DNA from: Bdellovibrio sp. GT3
GTDB lineage: Bacteria; Bdellovibrionota; Bdellovibrionia; Bdellovibrionales; Bdellovibrionaceae
Reading direction: 5' to 3'
DNA length: 64,000 bases
Assembly (NCBI RefSeq): GCF_037996765.1
Contig: NZ_JBBNAD010000005.1
Span: 1,272,001-1,336,000, forward strand
In this document: positions 15,206 to 23,820 of the stretch, piece by piece
How the letters are laid out: every line of letters begins with the position of its first letter
How positions within the stretch are numbered: the first letter of the stretch is position 1
Notes under the pieces: model-generated
Databases searched by the model: none
Seen by the model: the letters and a program-made list of their open reading frames with translations, nothing else
What the model was told of the DNA's origin: nothing
Translations under genes and position numbers: made by a program

Positions 15206-16335
15206 TGGAATTCAATACAATCCCTGAAATTCTCGATGATGTAAGAGCGGGTAAAATCGTTATCCTGGTGGATGATGAGGATCGTGAAAACGAAGGTGAT
15301 CTGATTCTGGCGACGGATCACGTAAATGCCCAGTCCATCAACTTCATGATTTCTGAGGCGCGTGGTTTGGTTTGTCTGTGCATGACTCCACAGCAAATGG
15401 ATCGCCTGCAACTTCCTTTGATGGTGCGTGACGAGTACAACTATGCTCCGAACAAAACAGCCTTCACGGTTTCTATCGAGGCGGCAGAAGGAATCTCTAC
15501 AGGTATTTCAGCGGCAGACCGCGCACACACGTGCAAAGTTGCGGCAAATCCTCACGCCAAACCTGCTGACGTTCATATGCCAGGTCATATTTTTCCGATT
15601 CGTGCTCAGCACGGTGGCGTACTAAAGCGTGCCGGTCACACGGAGGCCAGCGTGGATCTTGCGCGCATGGCGGGCTTGAATCCAGCTGCGGTTATTTGCG
15701 AGGTTATGAATGCAGACGGCAGCATGGCGCGCGTTCCTGACTTGAAGGAGTTTGCAAAAAAACACGGACTTAAAATCGGCACCATCGTGGATCTTATTGC
15801 ATATCGCCTGGCCAATGAAACTCTGGTTGAAGAGCTGGCTAGCATTCCATTGCCGGCTTCTTTCGGCGAAGGCTATCAGGCTCGCGTATTCCGTTCCACA
15901 GTGGATGGACTTGAGCATCTGGTAATTCAAAAAGGCGAGATCGTAAAAGACGAGCCGGCGCTGATCCGTGTGCATGTCGACAACTTTACTCGTGACTTCA
16001 TGTCCGTAGTACAAAGAGGTGCATCCTCTGTAGTTGAAAGTTTAAAAATGATTGAAGAGGCCGGCCGTGGTGCTTTTGTGCTTCTTCGTGGTAACAACCG
16101 TGTTCATGGTCTTACTCAGGAGTTGCAAGCTCTGGTTGGAATGGAGGATCTTCGTCCTTCCACTCCGCTGATGGACGAGCGTGATTACGGAATTGGCGCG
16201 CAAATTCTGCGCGAGATCGGTGCGAATAAAATCCGCCTGATCACTAACAAACCGGAGAAAAAAGTCGGTTTGAAGGCATTTGATTTGGAAATCGTTGAAA
16301 TCGTAGCAATTGAAAATCTTAAAGGGGCTCAATAA
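15205..16335 (+). CDS. ribBA: RibB with degenerate GTP cyclohydrolase II domain (RibBX-like)
   Basis: The N-terminal half (about 1-200) is 3,4-dihydroxy-2-butanone-4-phosphate synthase, making the four-carbon unit of riboflavin from ribulose 5-phosphate. DDEDRENEGDL, the acid loop AAEGISTGISAADRAHT and the GHTEASVDLARMAG segment are intact. The C-terminal half aligns with GTP cyclohydrolase II but lacks its key residues. The zinc cysteines in the usual VHSECLTGDVFGSLRCDCG are all replaced (VHVDNFTRDFMSVVQRGAS), and the catalytic LRQEGRGIGL is LRGNNRVHGL. Parts such as DYGIGAQILREIG and LITNKPEKK remain. This matches the RibBX variant known in Proteobacteria. GTP cyclohydrolase II activity is unlikely. 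It is coupled by TAATG junctions to ribE and ribH. Confidence 0.93.
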   Translation: MEFNTIPEILDDVRAGKIVILVDDEDRENEGDLILATDHVNAQSINFMISEARGLVCLCMTPQQMDRLQLPLMVRDEYNYAPNKTAFTVSIEAAEGISTGISAADRAHTCKVAANPHAKPADVHMPGHIFPIRAQHGGVLKRAGHTEASVDLARMAGLNPAAVICEVMNADGSMARVPDLKEFAKKHGLKIGTIVDLIAYRLANETLVEELASIPLPASFGEGYQARVFRSTVDGLEHLVIQKGEIVKDEPALIRVHVDNFTRDFMSVVQRGASSVVESLKMIEEAGRGAFVLLRGNNRVHGLTQELQALVGMEDLRPSTPLMDERDYGIGAQILREIGANKIRLITNKPEKKVGLKAFDLEIVEIVAIENLKGAQ

Positions 16336-16901
16336 TGGCAAACATCAAAGTTGGTGTGGTAACAGCACGTTGGAATTCAGAAATCACTCAAAAGCTTGAA
16401 GAGGGCGCAATCTCTTATCTGGAGTCATGTGAGGGTGTTGAAATCTATGCAGCACTTGTTCCGGGTGCAGTTGAAATTCCATTGGCTTGCCAAGCGTTCC
16501 TGGATGCTGGTTGCGACGGTGTTGTGGCGTTGGGTGCTGTTATTCGTGGGGAAACTTCTCACTATGATTATGTCTGCAACTCAGTCACAGATGGTCTGAC
16601 TCGCTTGATGTTGGACTATAAGAAACCAATCGGTTTCGGTGTGTTGACGACTGAAAATGAAGAGCAGGCAATGGCTCGTACGGGCAGTGCTGAACACATG
16701 AACAAGGGCGAGGAATCAGCTCAAGTTGTTATGGAAATGATCGGCCTTGTTGGTGAAATTCCAGCAACATTGAAAACTGCCAAATTGTTGGCGGCTATGC
16801 CTGCGCCAAAAGCAAAAGCGGCAAAGGCAGCAAAAGCAGCGAAAGCTCCAAAGAAAGCTCCTGCTAAGGCAAAAAAACCAGCGAAAAAAAGCAAAAAGTA
16901 A
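16335..16901 (+). CDS. ribH: Lumazine synthase with Lys/Ala-rich C-terminal tail
   Basis: Condenses 5-amino-6-ribitylamino-uracil with dihydroxybutanone phosphate to give dimethylribityllumazine. Substrate motifs are present: TARWNSE, VPGAVEIP, GAVIRGETSHYDYV with the catalytic His, and GVLTTENEEQAMAR followed by NKGEESA. The family usually ends near residue 155. Here about 35 more residues follow, almost all Ala, Lys and Pro in the histone H1 style, ending in KKSKK. The tail should project from the icosahedral or pentameric assembly and could bind nucleic acid or other polyanions; this is inference. It begins within the ribBA stop (TAATG) and is the last gene of the riboflavin operon. Confidence 0.95.
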   Translation: MANIKVGVVTARWNSEITQKLEEGAISYLESCEGVEIYAALVPGAVEIPLACQAFLDAGCDGVVALGAVIRGETSHYDYVCNSVTDGLTRLMLDYKKPIGFGVLTTENEEQAMARTGSAEHMNKGEESAQVVMEMIGLVGEIPATLKTAKLLAAMPAPKAKAAKAAKAAKAPKKAPAKAKKPAKKSKK

Positions 16902-16921
16902 TTTAGCATTGTAGTCTCAAT

Positions 16922-16959
16922 GGCCACGGGTTCAGAGTAAAAATACGTCAGCCGTGGCC
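16922..16959 (+). repeat. Perfect 8-bp inverted repeat between ribH and ntrY-like gene
   Basis: GGCCACGG (16922-16929) and CCGTGGCC (16952-16959) flank a 22-base loop. No T-run follows. The right arm contains a GTG at 16954 that is an alternative but poor start for the kinase; the likely ribosome-binding site AAAAGGA lies just after the hairpin. It may act as an mRNA boundary or a protein site. Confidence 0.5.
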
Positions 16960-16977
16960 TCACAAAAGGAATTGTTG

Positions 16978-19179
16978 GTGAGCGAAACTTCAGGTGATGA
17001 TTTTCTTCCACATGGTCCCGGGGAACACAAAAAAAGAAGACGCGAGATCTTCATCGTTCTTGTCGTCTCTTTTTTGTTCGTCCTGCTGACCTGGTTTGAA
17101 ATCAGACTGTTTGCAACCAGCCAACAACTTCCGTTCGTTCATAGTATATTTTTCTTCGGTCTGGTGAACTTCAACATCATCCTGTTGTTGTTGCTTCTGT
17201 TCATGATCTTCAGAAACATTGTGAAGGTCTTCGTCGAACGGCAGGGCAAGCTGTTTGGAAGCAGTTTGAAGGCCAAACTGATCGCTGCGTTCGTGGCATT
17301 CAGTTTCGTTCCCACCGTACTAATGTTCATCATTTCGGTGTTTTACATCAATTCCAGTTTCGACAAGTGGTTCAGCGTGAAGATGGCCGGAGTATTGAAA
17401 AGCTCCATTGAAGTCACGAATGCCTATTATTTCAACGCCAAGAAAAAGAACTATCACTTTGCGCATCAGATTGCTGACGCTGTTCGTCCGTTGAATAATT
17501 CCAATGATGTCAAACGCAAGGTCGAGCAACTCCGCAAGGAGTTCAGTCTGGATGCTGTGGAATATTACCCATCGTTATTCGGCAAAAGAGTCGTCGTTGC
17601 CGCAGAGGATGACACCGTTCCAACGGTTCCTGCCGTGTCCTTGGAGTTCCTGCAAAAAGGTATCAAAGTGCAGGCGGAAGCCTCGATTATCCATCAGTTC
17701 GGGGATGGAAATCTGGTGCGCGTGATCGTGCCGGTCAAAGAGGGCGCTGATAAGGGCGCCATTGTCGTTTCCAGTTTTCTGCCGCTTTCATTGGTTAGTA
17801 AAATGGATGACATTTCCACGGCCTACGATGAGTTTCGTGATATCAATCCCCTGGAGTATCCGCTTAAATCCATTTACCTGATTATTCTGGTTCTGATGAC
17901 CTTCGTGATCCTGTTGGCGGCCACCTGGTTTGGATTTTATCTGGCCAAACAGCTTTCCATACCGATTGTGCAGTTGGGGCGGGCGACCCGCCGGGTTGCT
18001 GGCGGGGACTACACCCCTTTGCAGATCAAATCAGGGTCTGAGGAAATCAACGACCTGATTTCAAGTTTCAATCAGATGACAGTGACCCTGGAAAACACAC
18101 TTGAAGAGCTGGATCAGCATGCTCGTTATACGGATACGGTCTTGCGTAACGTAAATACGGGTGTGATCTCCGTGGATCAGTCGGGCCGCATTTCAACGAT
18201 CAATCGCCATGCGGCTCAGCTTTTGAAGGTCGATGCCGAACGCTACATCGGGAAATCCGTGCGTGAACTTCTGACCTTGGAGTACTTCCGTACTTTTGCG
18301 GAACTCCTGAAGACCATGCAGGATCATAAAATTGAAAGTATTCAAAAAGAATTCCGCCTGAATGTTCAGGGTGAGGCTGTTCCGTTGCAAATGAGCCTTT
18401 CGATCCTTAAAGACGAAAAAGGTGAGGCTGTCGGTAAAGTTCTGGTATTTGATGACATGACACCGATCGTGAATGCGCAACGATCAGCGGCTTGGACCGA
18501 AGTGGCCCGCCGTATCGCTCATGAAATTAAAAACCCTCTGACTCCGATCAAGCTTTCCGCAGAACGCCTGCAACGAAAATTTGGTGCCACAATCACAGAT
18601 CCGGCATTCAGTGAATGTACAACGATGATTGTTAAGCAGGTTGATGGCTTGAAAAATCTGGTAAATGAATTCAGTAACTTTGCACGCTTGCCGCAGGCTC
18701 GTCCGGTGGTGGCGAATTTCAACTCGGTCATTGAGGAGTCTTTGGCTTTATATCGTCAGGCCCATCCCCAGGTTCGTTTCGACTTCCTGCCCGATGCGGA
18801 TCTGCCTGAATTTAAGTTTGATCCGGACCAATTCCGCCGTGTACTGGTGAATCTGGTGGAAAATGCTGTGGCGGCTGTGGCTAAAGAACCACAGCCGATT
18901 GTCCAAATAGTCACAAGATATGACAAAGACATTAAAACAATGCGCATGACGGTGGCAGACAATGGAGACGGAGTGTCACCAGAGCAAAGAAACCGAATTT
19001 TTGAACCGTACTACTCTACAAAAGAGGGCGGAACTGGTTTAGGCTTACCTATCGTGAAAAGAATCATCGAGGACCACAATGGCTTCATTCGCGCGACTGC
19101 AAATGAGCCCAAAGGTCTGAAGTTGGTAATTGAAATCCCTGTAAACGAAGTGGGCGCTTGGAAGCCCGCTGAAGAATAA
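16978..19179 (+). CDS. ntrY: NtrY-like sensor histidine kinase
   Basis: Membrane-bound kinase partner of NtrX-type regulators. N-terminal membrane helices and a periplasmic or extracytoplasmic sensor region are followed by a further helix near residue 300, a HAMP linker, a PAS domain, the dimerisation domain with H515 in ARRIAHEIKNPLTPIK, and an ATPase domain with DNGDGVSPEQ and STKEGGTGLGL. Starting at GTG 16978 puts AAAAGGA at a proper distance; TTG codons at 16972 and 16975 and a GTG at 16954 are alternatives. The following regulator starts 15 bases after its stop, so they form an operon. The signal sensed is unknown; NtrYX systems elsewhere handle nitrogen, redox or envelope cues. Confidence 0.92.
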   Translation: MSETSGDDFLPHGPGEHKKRRREIFIVLVVSFLFVLLTWFEIRLFATSQQLPFVHSIFFFGLVNFNIILLLLLLFMIFRNIVKVFVERQGKLFGSSLKAKLIAAFVAFSFVPTVLMFIISVFYINSSFDKWFSVKMAGVLKSSIEVTNAYYFNAKKKNYHFAHQIADAVRPLNNSNDVKRKVEQLRKEFSLDAVEYYPSLFGKRVVVAAEDDTVPTVPAVSLEFLQKGIKVQAEASIIHQFGDGNLVRVIVPVKEGADKGAIVVSSFLPLSLVSKMDDISTAYDEFRDINPLEYPLKSIYLIILVLMTFVILLAATWFGFYLAKQLSIPIVQLGRATRRVAGGDYTPLQIKSGSEEINDLISSFNQMTVTLENTLEELDQHARYTDTVLRNVNTGVISVDQSGRISTINRHAAQLLKVDAERYIGKSVRELLTLEYFRTFAELLKTMQDHKIESIQKEFRLNVQGEAVPLQMSLSILKDEKGEAVGKVLVFDDMTPIVNAQRSAAWTEVARRIAHEIKNPLTPIKLSAERLQRKFGATITDPAFSECTTMIVKQVDGLKNLVNEFSNFARLPQARPVVANFNSVIEESLALYRQAHPQVRFDFLPDADLPEFKFDPDQFRRVLVNLVENAVAAVAKEPQPIVQIVTRYDKDIKTMRMTVADNGDGVSPEQRNRIFEPYYSTKEGGTGLGLPIVKRIIEDHNGFIRATANEPKGLKLVIEIPVNEVGAWKPAEE

Positions 19180-19194
19180 GAAAGAAGGTCCGTG

Positions 19195-20571
19195 ATGACG
19201 GCTCTATCTACAAAAATTCTGATTATTGATGACGAAGCTCCCATTCGTGATGTGCTTTCAGCTTCTTTGAAGGATGAAGGCTATCAGGTATTCCTGGCAC
19301 ATGATGGTGAGTCCGGATTGCAGGCGATCAAAGATGTTCAGCCCGATGTTGTATTCCAGGATATTTGGATGCCCGGAAACATTGACGGTATCGAGGTTCT
19401 GACTCGTGCTCGCAAGGAATTCCCGAACGTTGAGTTCGTGATGATTTCTGGTCATGGAACGATCGAAACAGCAGTTAAGGCGACGAAGCTGGGCGCTTGG
19501 GATTTCATCGAAAAACCACTGTCCATGGATAAAATCCTGATCGTGATTTCCAATATCCTCAGTTACCAACAGCAAAAAGAGGAAAAAGCTCTTTTGCTTA
19601 ACAAACTTCGCAAGTCGATTGCCCTGGTGGGCGAGGCTCCGACAATCGTTGAAACCAAGCAGGTTATTGCCCGTGTGGCGCCTACGAACTCTTGGGTTTT
19701 GATCCAAGGGGAGGCGGGCACTGGTAAGGAGCTTGTGGCTCAAAACATTCATTATCTTAGCGCTCGTGCAAGCCGTCCATTCGTTGAAATCAACTGTGGC
19801 GGTATCCCTGAAGACCTTCTGGAATCCGAAATTTTCGGTATCGAAAAAGGTGCGATGCCGGGCGTGGATCGTACAAAAAAAGGAAAGTTGGATCTGGCTT
19901 TTGGCGGTACTTTGTACATCGCGGAAATCAGCGAAATGACCAAGGACGCTCAGGCTAAACTTCTGACGTATCTGGATGAGAAAAAATACCGCCGTGTCGG
20001 TGGTTCCGAAGTTATCCAGAACGACGTACGCATTATTGCAGCGTCCTCCAAGGATCTGGATAAAGAAGTTAAAGAAGGTCGTTTCCGCGAGGATCTGTAT
20101 TACCGTCTGAACGTCATTCCATTCCGTGTGCCGGCACTTCGCGAGCACCCTGAAGATATTCCGGTCCTGGTTTCTTATTTCTCAGATAATGTTTCTCGCG
20201 AAAGCGGTTTCCCGAAAAAGGCGATCAGCGAGCAGGCGATGAACAAGATGCTGGCCTACCAATGGACCGGCAACGTTCGTGAGCTTAAGAATTTCATCGA
20301 GCGCGTTTACATCCTGACTCCAGGGGAGTTCGTCGATGTCCACGATCTGCGTTTTGCGGGATTGATCGACAAAGGTGATGAACAAGGATTTGAAATGCAG
20401 GATCTTTCCACGTTCCGTGAGGCCCGAGCTCAGTTCGAGAAAGAATACCTGCTTCGCAAGATCAACGAGAACGGTGGCAATATTTCCAAAACCGCTGAAG
20501 TCATCGGTCTTGAAAGAAGTTACCTTCACAGAAAAATTAAAGCCTACGGCATAGATACAAAAGACAATTAG
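19195..20571 (+). CDS. ntrX: NtrX-like response regulator with degenerate sigma-54 contact loop
   Basis: Receiver domain (about 1-120) with the phospho-acceptor Asp in [10 protein letters not shown] and the conserved Lys in EKPL, then an AAA+ domain and a Fis-type helix-turn-helix ([19 protein letters not shown]). Walker A GEAGTGKE (172-179) is intact. The GAFTGA loop, however, reads GAMPGV (219-224), and Walker B is YIAEIS with Ala at 243 in place of Asp; E244 remains. Such changes should block sigma-54 activation and weaken ATP hydrolysis, so it probably acts as a phosphorylation-dependent DNA-binding regulator with sigma-70 or as a repressor. The ATG at 19195 follows AAGAAGG; GTG 19192 is the alternative. 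It sits immediately after the NtrY-like kinase. Confidence 0.92.
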   Translation: MTALSTKILIIDDEAPIRDVLSASLKDEGYQVFLAHDGESGLQAIKDVQPDVVFQDIWMPGNIDGIEVLTRARKEFPNVEFVMISGHGTIETAVKATKLGAWDFIEKPLSMDKILIVISNILSYQQQKEEKALLLNKLRKSIALVGEAPTIVETKQVIARVAPTNSWVLIQGEAGTGKELVAQNIHYLSARASRPFVEINCGGIPEDLLESEIFGIEKGAMPGVDRTKKGKLDLAFGGTLYIAEISEMTKDAQAKLLTYLDEKKYRRVGGSEVIQNDVRIIAASSKDLDKEVKEGRFREDLYYRLNVIPFRVPALREHPEDIPVLVSYFSDNVSRESGFPKKAISEQAMNKMLAYQWTGNVRELKNFIERVYILTPGEFVDVHDLRFAGLIDKGDEQGFEMQDLSTFREARAQFEKEYLLRKINENGGNISKTAEVIGLERSYLHRKIKAYGIDTKDN

Positions 20572-20617
20572 TGTCCAATATAGACGCTAATATACTTAGT
20601 TTTAAGGAAATATAGAA

Positions 20618-22117
20618 ATGTCAGATACAGCAATTAAACCAACCCGTTCCGAAAACTACCCAGAGTGGTATCAACAAGTTATCACAGCAGCTGATATGGC
20701 CGAAAACTCTCCGGTCCGTGGTTGCATGGTGATCAAACCCTGGGGCTACGCTGTATGGGAAAACATGCAGGCTGTATTGGATCGCATGTTTAAAGATACA
20801 GGTCACGTTAACGCCTACTTCCCATTGCTAATCCCACTCAGCTTCCTGGAAAAAGAAGCTGAGCACGTTGAAGGCTTTGCCAAAGAGTGCGCAGTTGTTA
20901 CTCACCACCGCTTGAAAGGCGATGGCAACGGCAAACTGGTTCCAGATGGCGAACTGGAAGAGCCTCTTATCATCCGTCCAACGTCTGAAACGATCATTGG
21001 TCACCAATTCGCAAAATGGGTGAAGTCCTACCGTGACCTTCCGGTTTTGATTAATCAATGGTGTAACGTGATGAGATGGGAAATGCGCACGCGCATGTTC
21101 CTAAGAACGGCGGAGTTCTTGTGGCAAGAAGGCCATACAGTTCACGCAACGGCAAAGGAAGCCCAAGATGAAACTTTGCAGATGTTGGATTGTTATGCTG
21201 ACTTCGCAGAAAATTATATGGCAATGCCAGTTATCAAAGGCATGAAGACTTCTGACGAGCGTTTCCCGGGTGCGGTTGACACGTACACGATCGAAGCTCT
21301 TATGCAGGATAAAAAAGCCCTTCAAGCGGGGACGTCTCATTTCTTGGGTCAAAACTTCGCAAAAGCTTCTGGCATCAAATACCTAAGCGCTGAGGGCAAA
21401 GAGGAAACAGCTTGGACGACATCGTGGGGTGTCTCCACTCGCCTTATCGGTGGTCTGATCATGACTCATTCAGACGATAATGGCTTCGTGGTGCCGCCAA
21501 GAATTGCTCCGTTGCACGTGGTGATCGTGCCGATTTACCGCAACGACGCTGAAAAAGCGCAAGTATTGGAGTTCGTAAATAGCCTGGCAAAAGACGTGAA
21601 AGCTCAAAGCTTCAGCGGTGGCAATATCCGTGTGAAAGTCGACGATCGCGATATCCGTGGTGGCGATAAAGCATGGCAATACATCAAGCAAGGTGTTCCA
21701 GTTCGCGTAGAAGTAGGTCCTCGTGACATGGCTAAAGGCGAAGTGTTCGTCGGTCGCCGTGACAAAGGCCCGAAAGAAAAATACGGCCAGGCACGCGATG
21801 CTTTCGTTTCAGGAATCAGTGCACTTCTTCAAGAGATGCAAGACGGCCTGTTCGAAAAAGCCAAAGCCTTCCGTGACAGCAACATCAAAAAAATCACAGA
21901 CCTTAAAGAGTTCGAAACGTACTTCAAAGGCGAAGAAAATTCTGCTCCAGGTTTCGCATTGGTTCCTTGGTGTGAAGAGGGTATCGGTCATGCCTTGCTT
22001 GGAGCTTTGAAGGTCACTCCACGTTGTGCTCCTTTAAGCCAGGAGCCAGTTTCCGGGAATTGCATATTCTCCGGAAAACCAGCAACTAAATGGGTTCTTT
22101 TCGCGAAATCATACTAA
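20618..22117 (+). CDS. proS: Prolyl-tRNA synthetase, archaeal/eukaryotic-type (type 3)
   Basis: Attaches proline to tRNA-Pro. The 499 residues have the class II core beginning YPEWYQQVITAADMAENSPVRG, motif 2 in VMRWEMRTRMFLRTAEFLWQEGHT, motif 3 near HGDDNG-like THSDDNGFVVPP, an anticodon-binding domain and the zinc-binding-like C-terminal extension ending FAKSY. It lacks the large editing insertion of the typical bacterial enzyme. This is the eukaryote/archaea-like class, found in only part of the bacteria and probably spread by horizontal transfer. AAGGAAATATAGA precedes the ATG. The gene has its own terminator region downstream. Confidence 0.96.
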   Translation: MSDTAIKPTRSENYPEWYQQVITAADMAENSPVRGCMVIKPWGYAVWENMQAVLDRMFKDTGHVNAYFPLLIPLSFLEKEAEHVEGFAKECAVVTHHRLKGDGNGKLVPDGELEEPLIIRPTSETIIGHQFAKWVKSYRDLPVLINQWCNVMRWEMRTRMFLRTAEFLWQEGHTVHATAKEAQDETLQMLDCYADFAENYMAMPVIKGMKTSDERFPGAVDTYTIEALMQDKKALQAGTSHFLGQNFAKASGIKYLSAEGKEETAWTTSWGVSTRLIGGLIMTHSDDNGFVVPPRIAPLHVVIVPIYRNDAEKAQVLEFVNSLAKDVKAQSFSGGNIRVKVDDRDIRGGDKAWQYIKQGVPVRVEVGPRDMAKGEVFVGRRDKGPKEKYGQARDAFVSGISALLQEMQDGLFEKAKAFRDSNIKKITDLKEFETYFKGEENSAPGFALVPWCEEGIGHALLGALKVTPRCAPLSQEPVSGNCIFSGKPATKWVLFAKSY

Positions 22118-22124
22118 GGCCAGT

Positions 22125-22147
22125 GAGGGAATTCGTATAATTCCCTC
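22125..22147 (+). repeat. Perfect 9-bp hairpin after proS
   Basis: GAGGGAATT and AATTCCCTC pair perfectly around CGTAT, eight bases after the proS stop. No T-run follows, so it may stabilise the mRNA end while the true terminator lies 70 bases downstream. Confidence 0.6.
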
Positions 22148-22215
22148 GCAAATCAAGGGGCCAAGGTCCCCAAAAGTTGCGAAGTTCTTATTTCAAATTA
22201 CTTATAAATTTGGCG

Positions 22216-22243
22216 AACGGAGGGAATTTACCTCCGTTTTTTT
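22216..22243 (+). terminator. Rho-independent terminator after proS
   Basis: AACGGAGG (22216-22223) pairs with CCTCCGTT (22231-22238) around a 7-base loop, followed by seven T residues. Confidence 0.92.
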
Positions 22244-22331
22244 ATTCGCTTTGACCACTGCGGTTTCCGAGAGGATTCTGATATCGGAACTAGGGACTTT
22301 TCCATAAAGCCAATAACAGGAGGGATTTCTT

Positions 22332-23057
22332 ATGAAAACCTTAGCTTTATCCTTGTTGTTGCTCGTTTCAGGTACTTCCCCAGGTTTGTTCGCATCCGAT
22401 GAGTTCTCCATCAACCCACCATCGCCGGAATACTCCCAACCCCTTGATGATTTGATGACCACGGACGAAATCGCCAATGAAATAGGAGCGCCTCGCACCG
22501 AGATGCGCGCCCCGGTGATTGACCCCGAAATCATCGCCTTTCAGGACGGAATTGATGTCTATAAGGAATATGCAATCGTTCTGCGAATCAATAAGGCAGC
22601 GATCGGTCCCGCTGCTCAGCAAATGCAAGTGGTGGAAAATGGCGTGCTGATCGCCAACTGGCTGGTGTCTACGGGTCGTGAAAAATACGAAAAAGCGAAA
22701 AGTGGCCGCTGGTATTGGACGGTGACTCCGACGGGAACTTTCACTCCGTACAAATTGGTCCTAAAACACTACTCCTATACATGGAAAGCCAATATGGAGT
22801 TTGCAATGTTCTTTAATGGGGGCGTCGCAGTCCATGCCACGACTCCTGATCACTACGCAGAGTTAGGTAAGCGTGCTTCCGGAGGCTGTGTCCGCCTTCA
22901 CCGGGACAATGCTTTGGTCATCTGGAATAAAGTCACAGCTCAGCCTAAAAAACTTGTGCCGCTGTTTAATGAAAACGGACGGGTGGCTCGTGACGTGAAT
23001 GGAAATCCAATCCGTGTCATGGGTTGGAACACTCTGATTATTGTTGAAAACAAATGA
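22332..23057 (+). CDS. L,D-transpeptidase (YkuD domain), secreted
   Basis: Periplasmic peptidoglycan enzyme that forms 3-3 cross-links or attaches proteins to stem peptides. Its catalytic Cys lies in the family signature: His in AVHATTPDHY, then RASGGCVRLHRDNA with the nucleophilic Cys. A signal peptide (MKTLALSLLLLVSGTSPGLFA) precedes an acidic linker, and the YkuD domain covers about residues 75-215. GGAGGGATTTCTT precedes the ATG. In predatory bacteria such enzymes can also modify the prey wall, but nothing here separates self from prey use. It sits alone between the proS terminator and pyrF; pyrF begins 43 bases later. Confidence 0.9.
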   Translation: MKTLALSLLLLVSGTSPGLFASDEFSINPPSPEYSQPLDDLMTTDEIANEIGAPRTEMRAPVIDPEIIAFQDGIDVYKEYAIVLRINKAAIGPAAQQMQVVENGVLIANWLVSTGREKYEKAKSGRWYWTVTPTGTFTPYKLVLKHYSYTWKANMEFAMFFNGGVAVHATTPDHYAELGKRASGGCVRLHRDNALVIWNKVTAQPKKLVPLFNENGRVARDVNGNPIRVMGWNTLIIVENK

Positions 23058-23083
23058 CCTGAATCCGAGTTTATGAGAGGGTG

Positions 23084-23120
23084 GAGCGCAGGAGTTGTTC
23101 ATGAATAAAAACCTGCGCTC
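23084..23120 (+). promoter_or_regulatory. Hairpin covering the pyrF ribosome-binding site
   Basis: GAGCGCAGG (23084-23092) pairs perfectly with CCTGCGCTC (23112-23120). The stem includes the first two bases of the GGAG site at 23091-23094, and the loop holds the ATG at 23101. ATGAGAG upstream and TCAT downstream can extend the pairing imperfectly. Such a fold would hide the start signal and could regulate translation. Confidence 0.5.
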
Positions 23121-23820
23121 TCATCCCATGAAAAATCCATTAATTCTTGCGCTTGATGTGGATACCCGCGATCAGGCATTGAAAATCGCGGATCTTGTCG
23201 GCGATATCGTCGGCGGAATCAAAGTCGGCCCTCGTCTGTGCCTGCGCTACGGGTTGGATTTTGTCCAGGAGCTTGCTCAAAGAGCTCCCATCTTTATGGA
23301 TAACAAACATTTTGATATTCCCTCGACGATGGAGGCGGCCGTTCGCGCGAGCTTTGATGCCGGAGCCTCTTTGGTGACAGTGCATGCTCTAAGCGGGGCG
23401 GAGGCACTTAAAAGAGTTGCAGCTGTCGAGGCGGAGCTTAATAAACAGCGTCCCTTCCGTGTTCTCGCGGTCACGATTTTGACTTCCTGGGATCAAAGCT
23501 CCGTGCCGGAAGTGATGAGATCTCAGCCGATCTCTCAACACGTGACCGAATTGGCGAGTTTGGTTCAGAACTCAGGGGTGAATGGCGTGGTCTGCTCTCC
23601 GCATGAACTGGACCTTTTACAAAATCGCGGTCTCTATCTTGTCACGCCGGGAATTCGCTTTAGTATGAACGACTCTGGCGATCAAAAGCGAATTATGGGT
23701 CCGCAGGAAGCACTTGAAAAGGGTGCTTCCGCTCTTGTGGTGGGTCGTCCGATTTTAGAGGCAAAAGATATCAAGCAAGCTGCAAATCAATTTGTGATGG
23801 CGATGTATGAAAAAGAATAA
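23101..23820 (+). CDS. pyrF: Orotidine 5'-phosphate decarboxylase
   Basis: Decarboxylates OMP to UMP, the last step of de novo pyrimidine synthesis. The 239-residue TIM barrel shows LALDVDTRD at the first strand, GIKVGP, the catalytic tetrad motif MDNKHFDIPSTM (Asp-x-Lys-x-x-Asp), and TPGIRF with the phosphate-binding GASALVVGRPI near the end. GGAG lies six bases before ATG 23101; ATG 23128, at MKNPLILALD, is the family-typical length alternative but has no ribosome-binding site. The 3' end overlaps the next methyltransferase gene by 14 bases in another frame, so the two are co-translated. A hairpin spans its start. Confidence 0.95.
   Translation: MNKNLRSHPMKNPLILALDVDTRDQALKIADLVGDIVGGIKVGPRLCLRYGLDFVQELAQRAPIFMDNKHFDIPSTMEAAVRASFDAGASLVTVHALSGAEALKRVAAVEAELNKQRPFRVLAVTILTSWDQSSVPEVMRSQPISQHVTELASLVQNSGVNGVVCSPHELDLLQNRGLYLVTPGIRFSMNDSGDQKRIMGPQEALEKGASALVVGRPILEAKDIKQAANQFVMAMYEKE

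Noticed and set aside
16954-16977. GTG 16954 as start of the NtrY-like kinase
   Set aside because: It lies inside a perfect inverted repeat and has no ribosome-binding site; AAAAGGA before 16978 is better placed.
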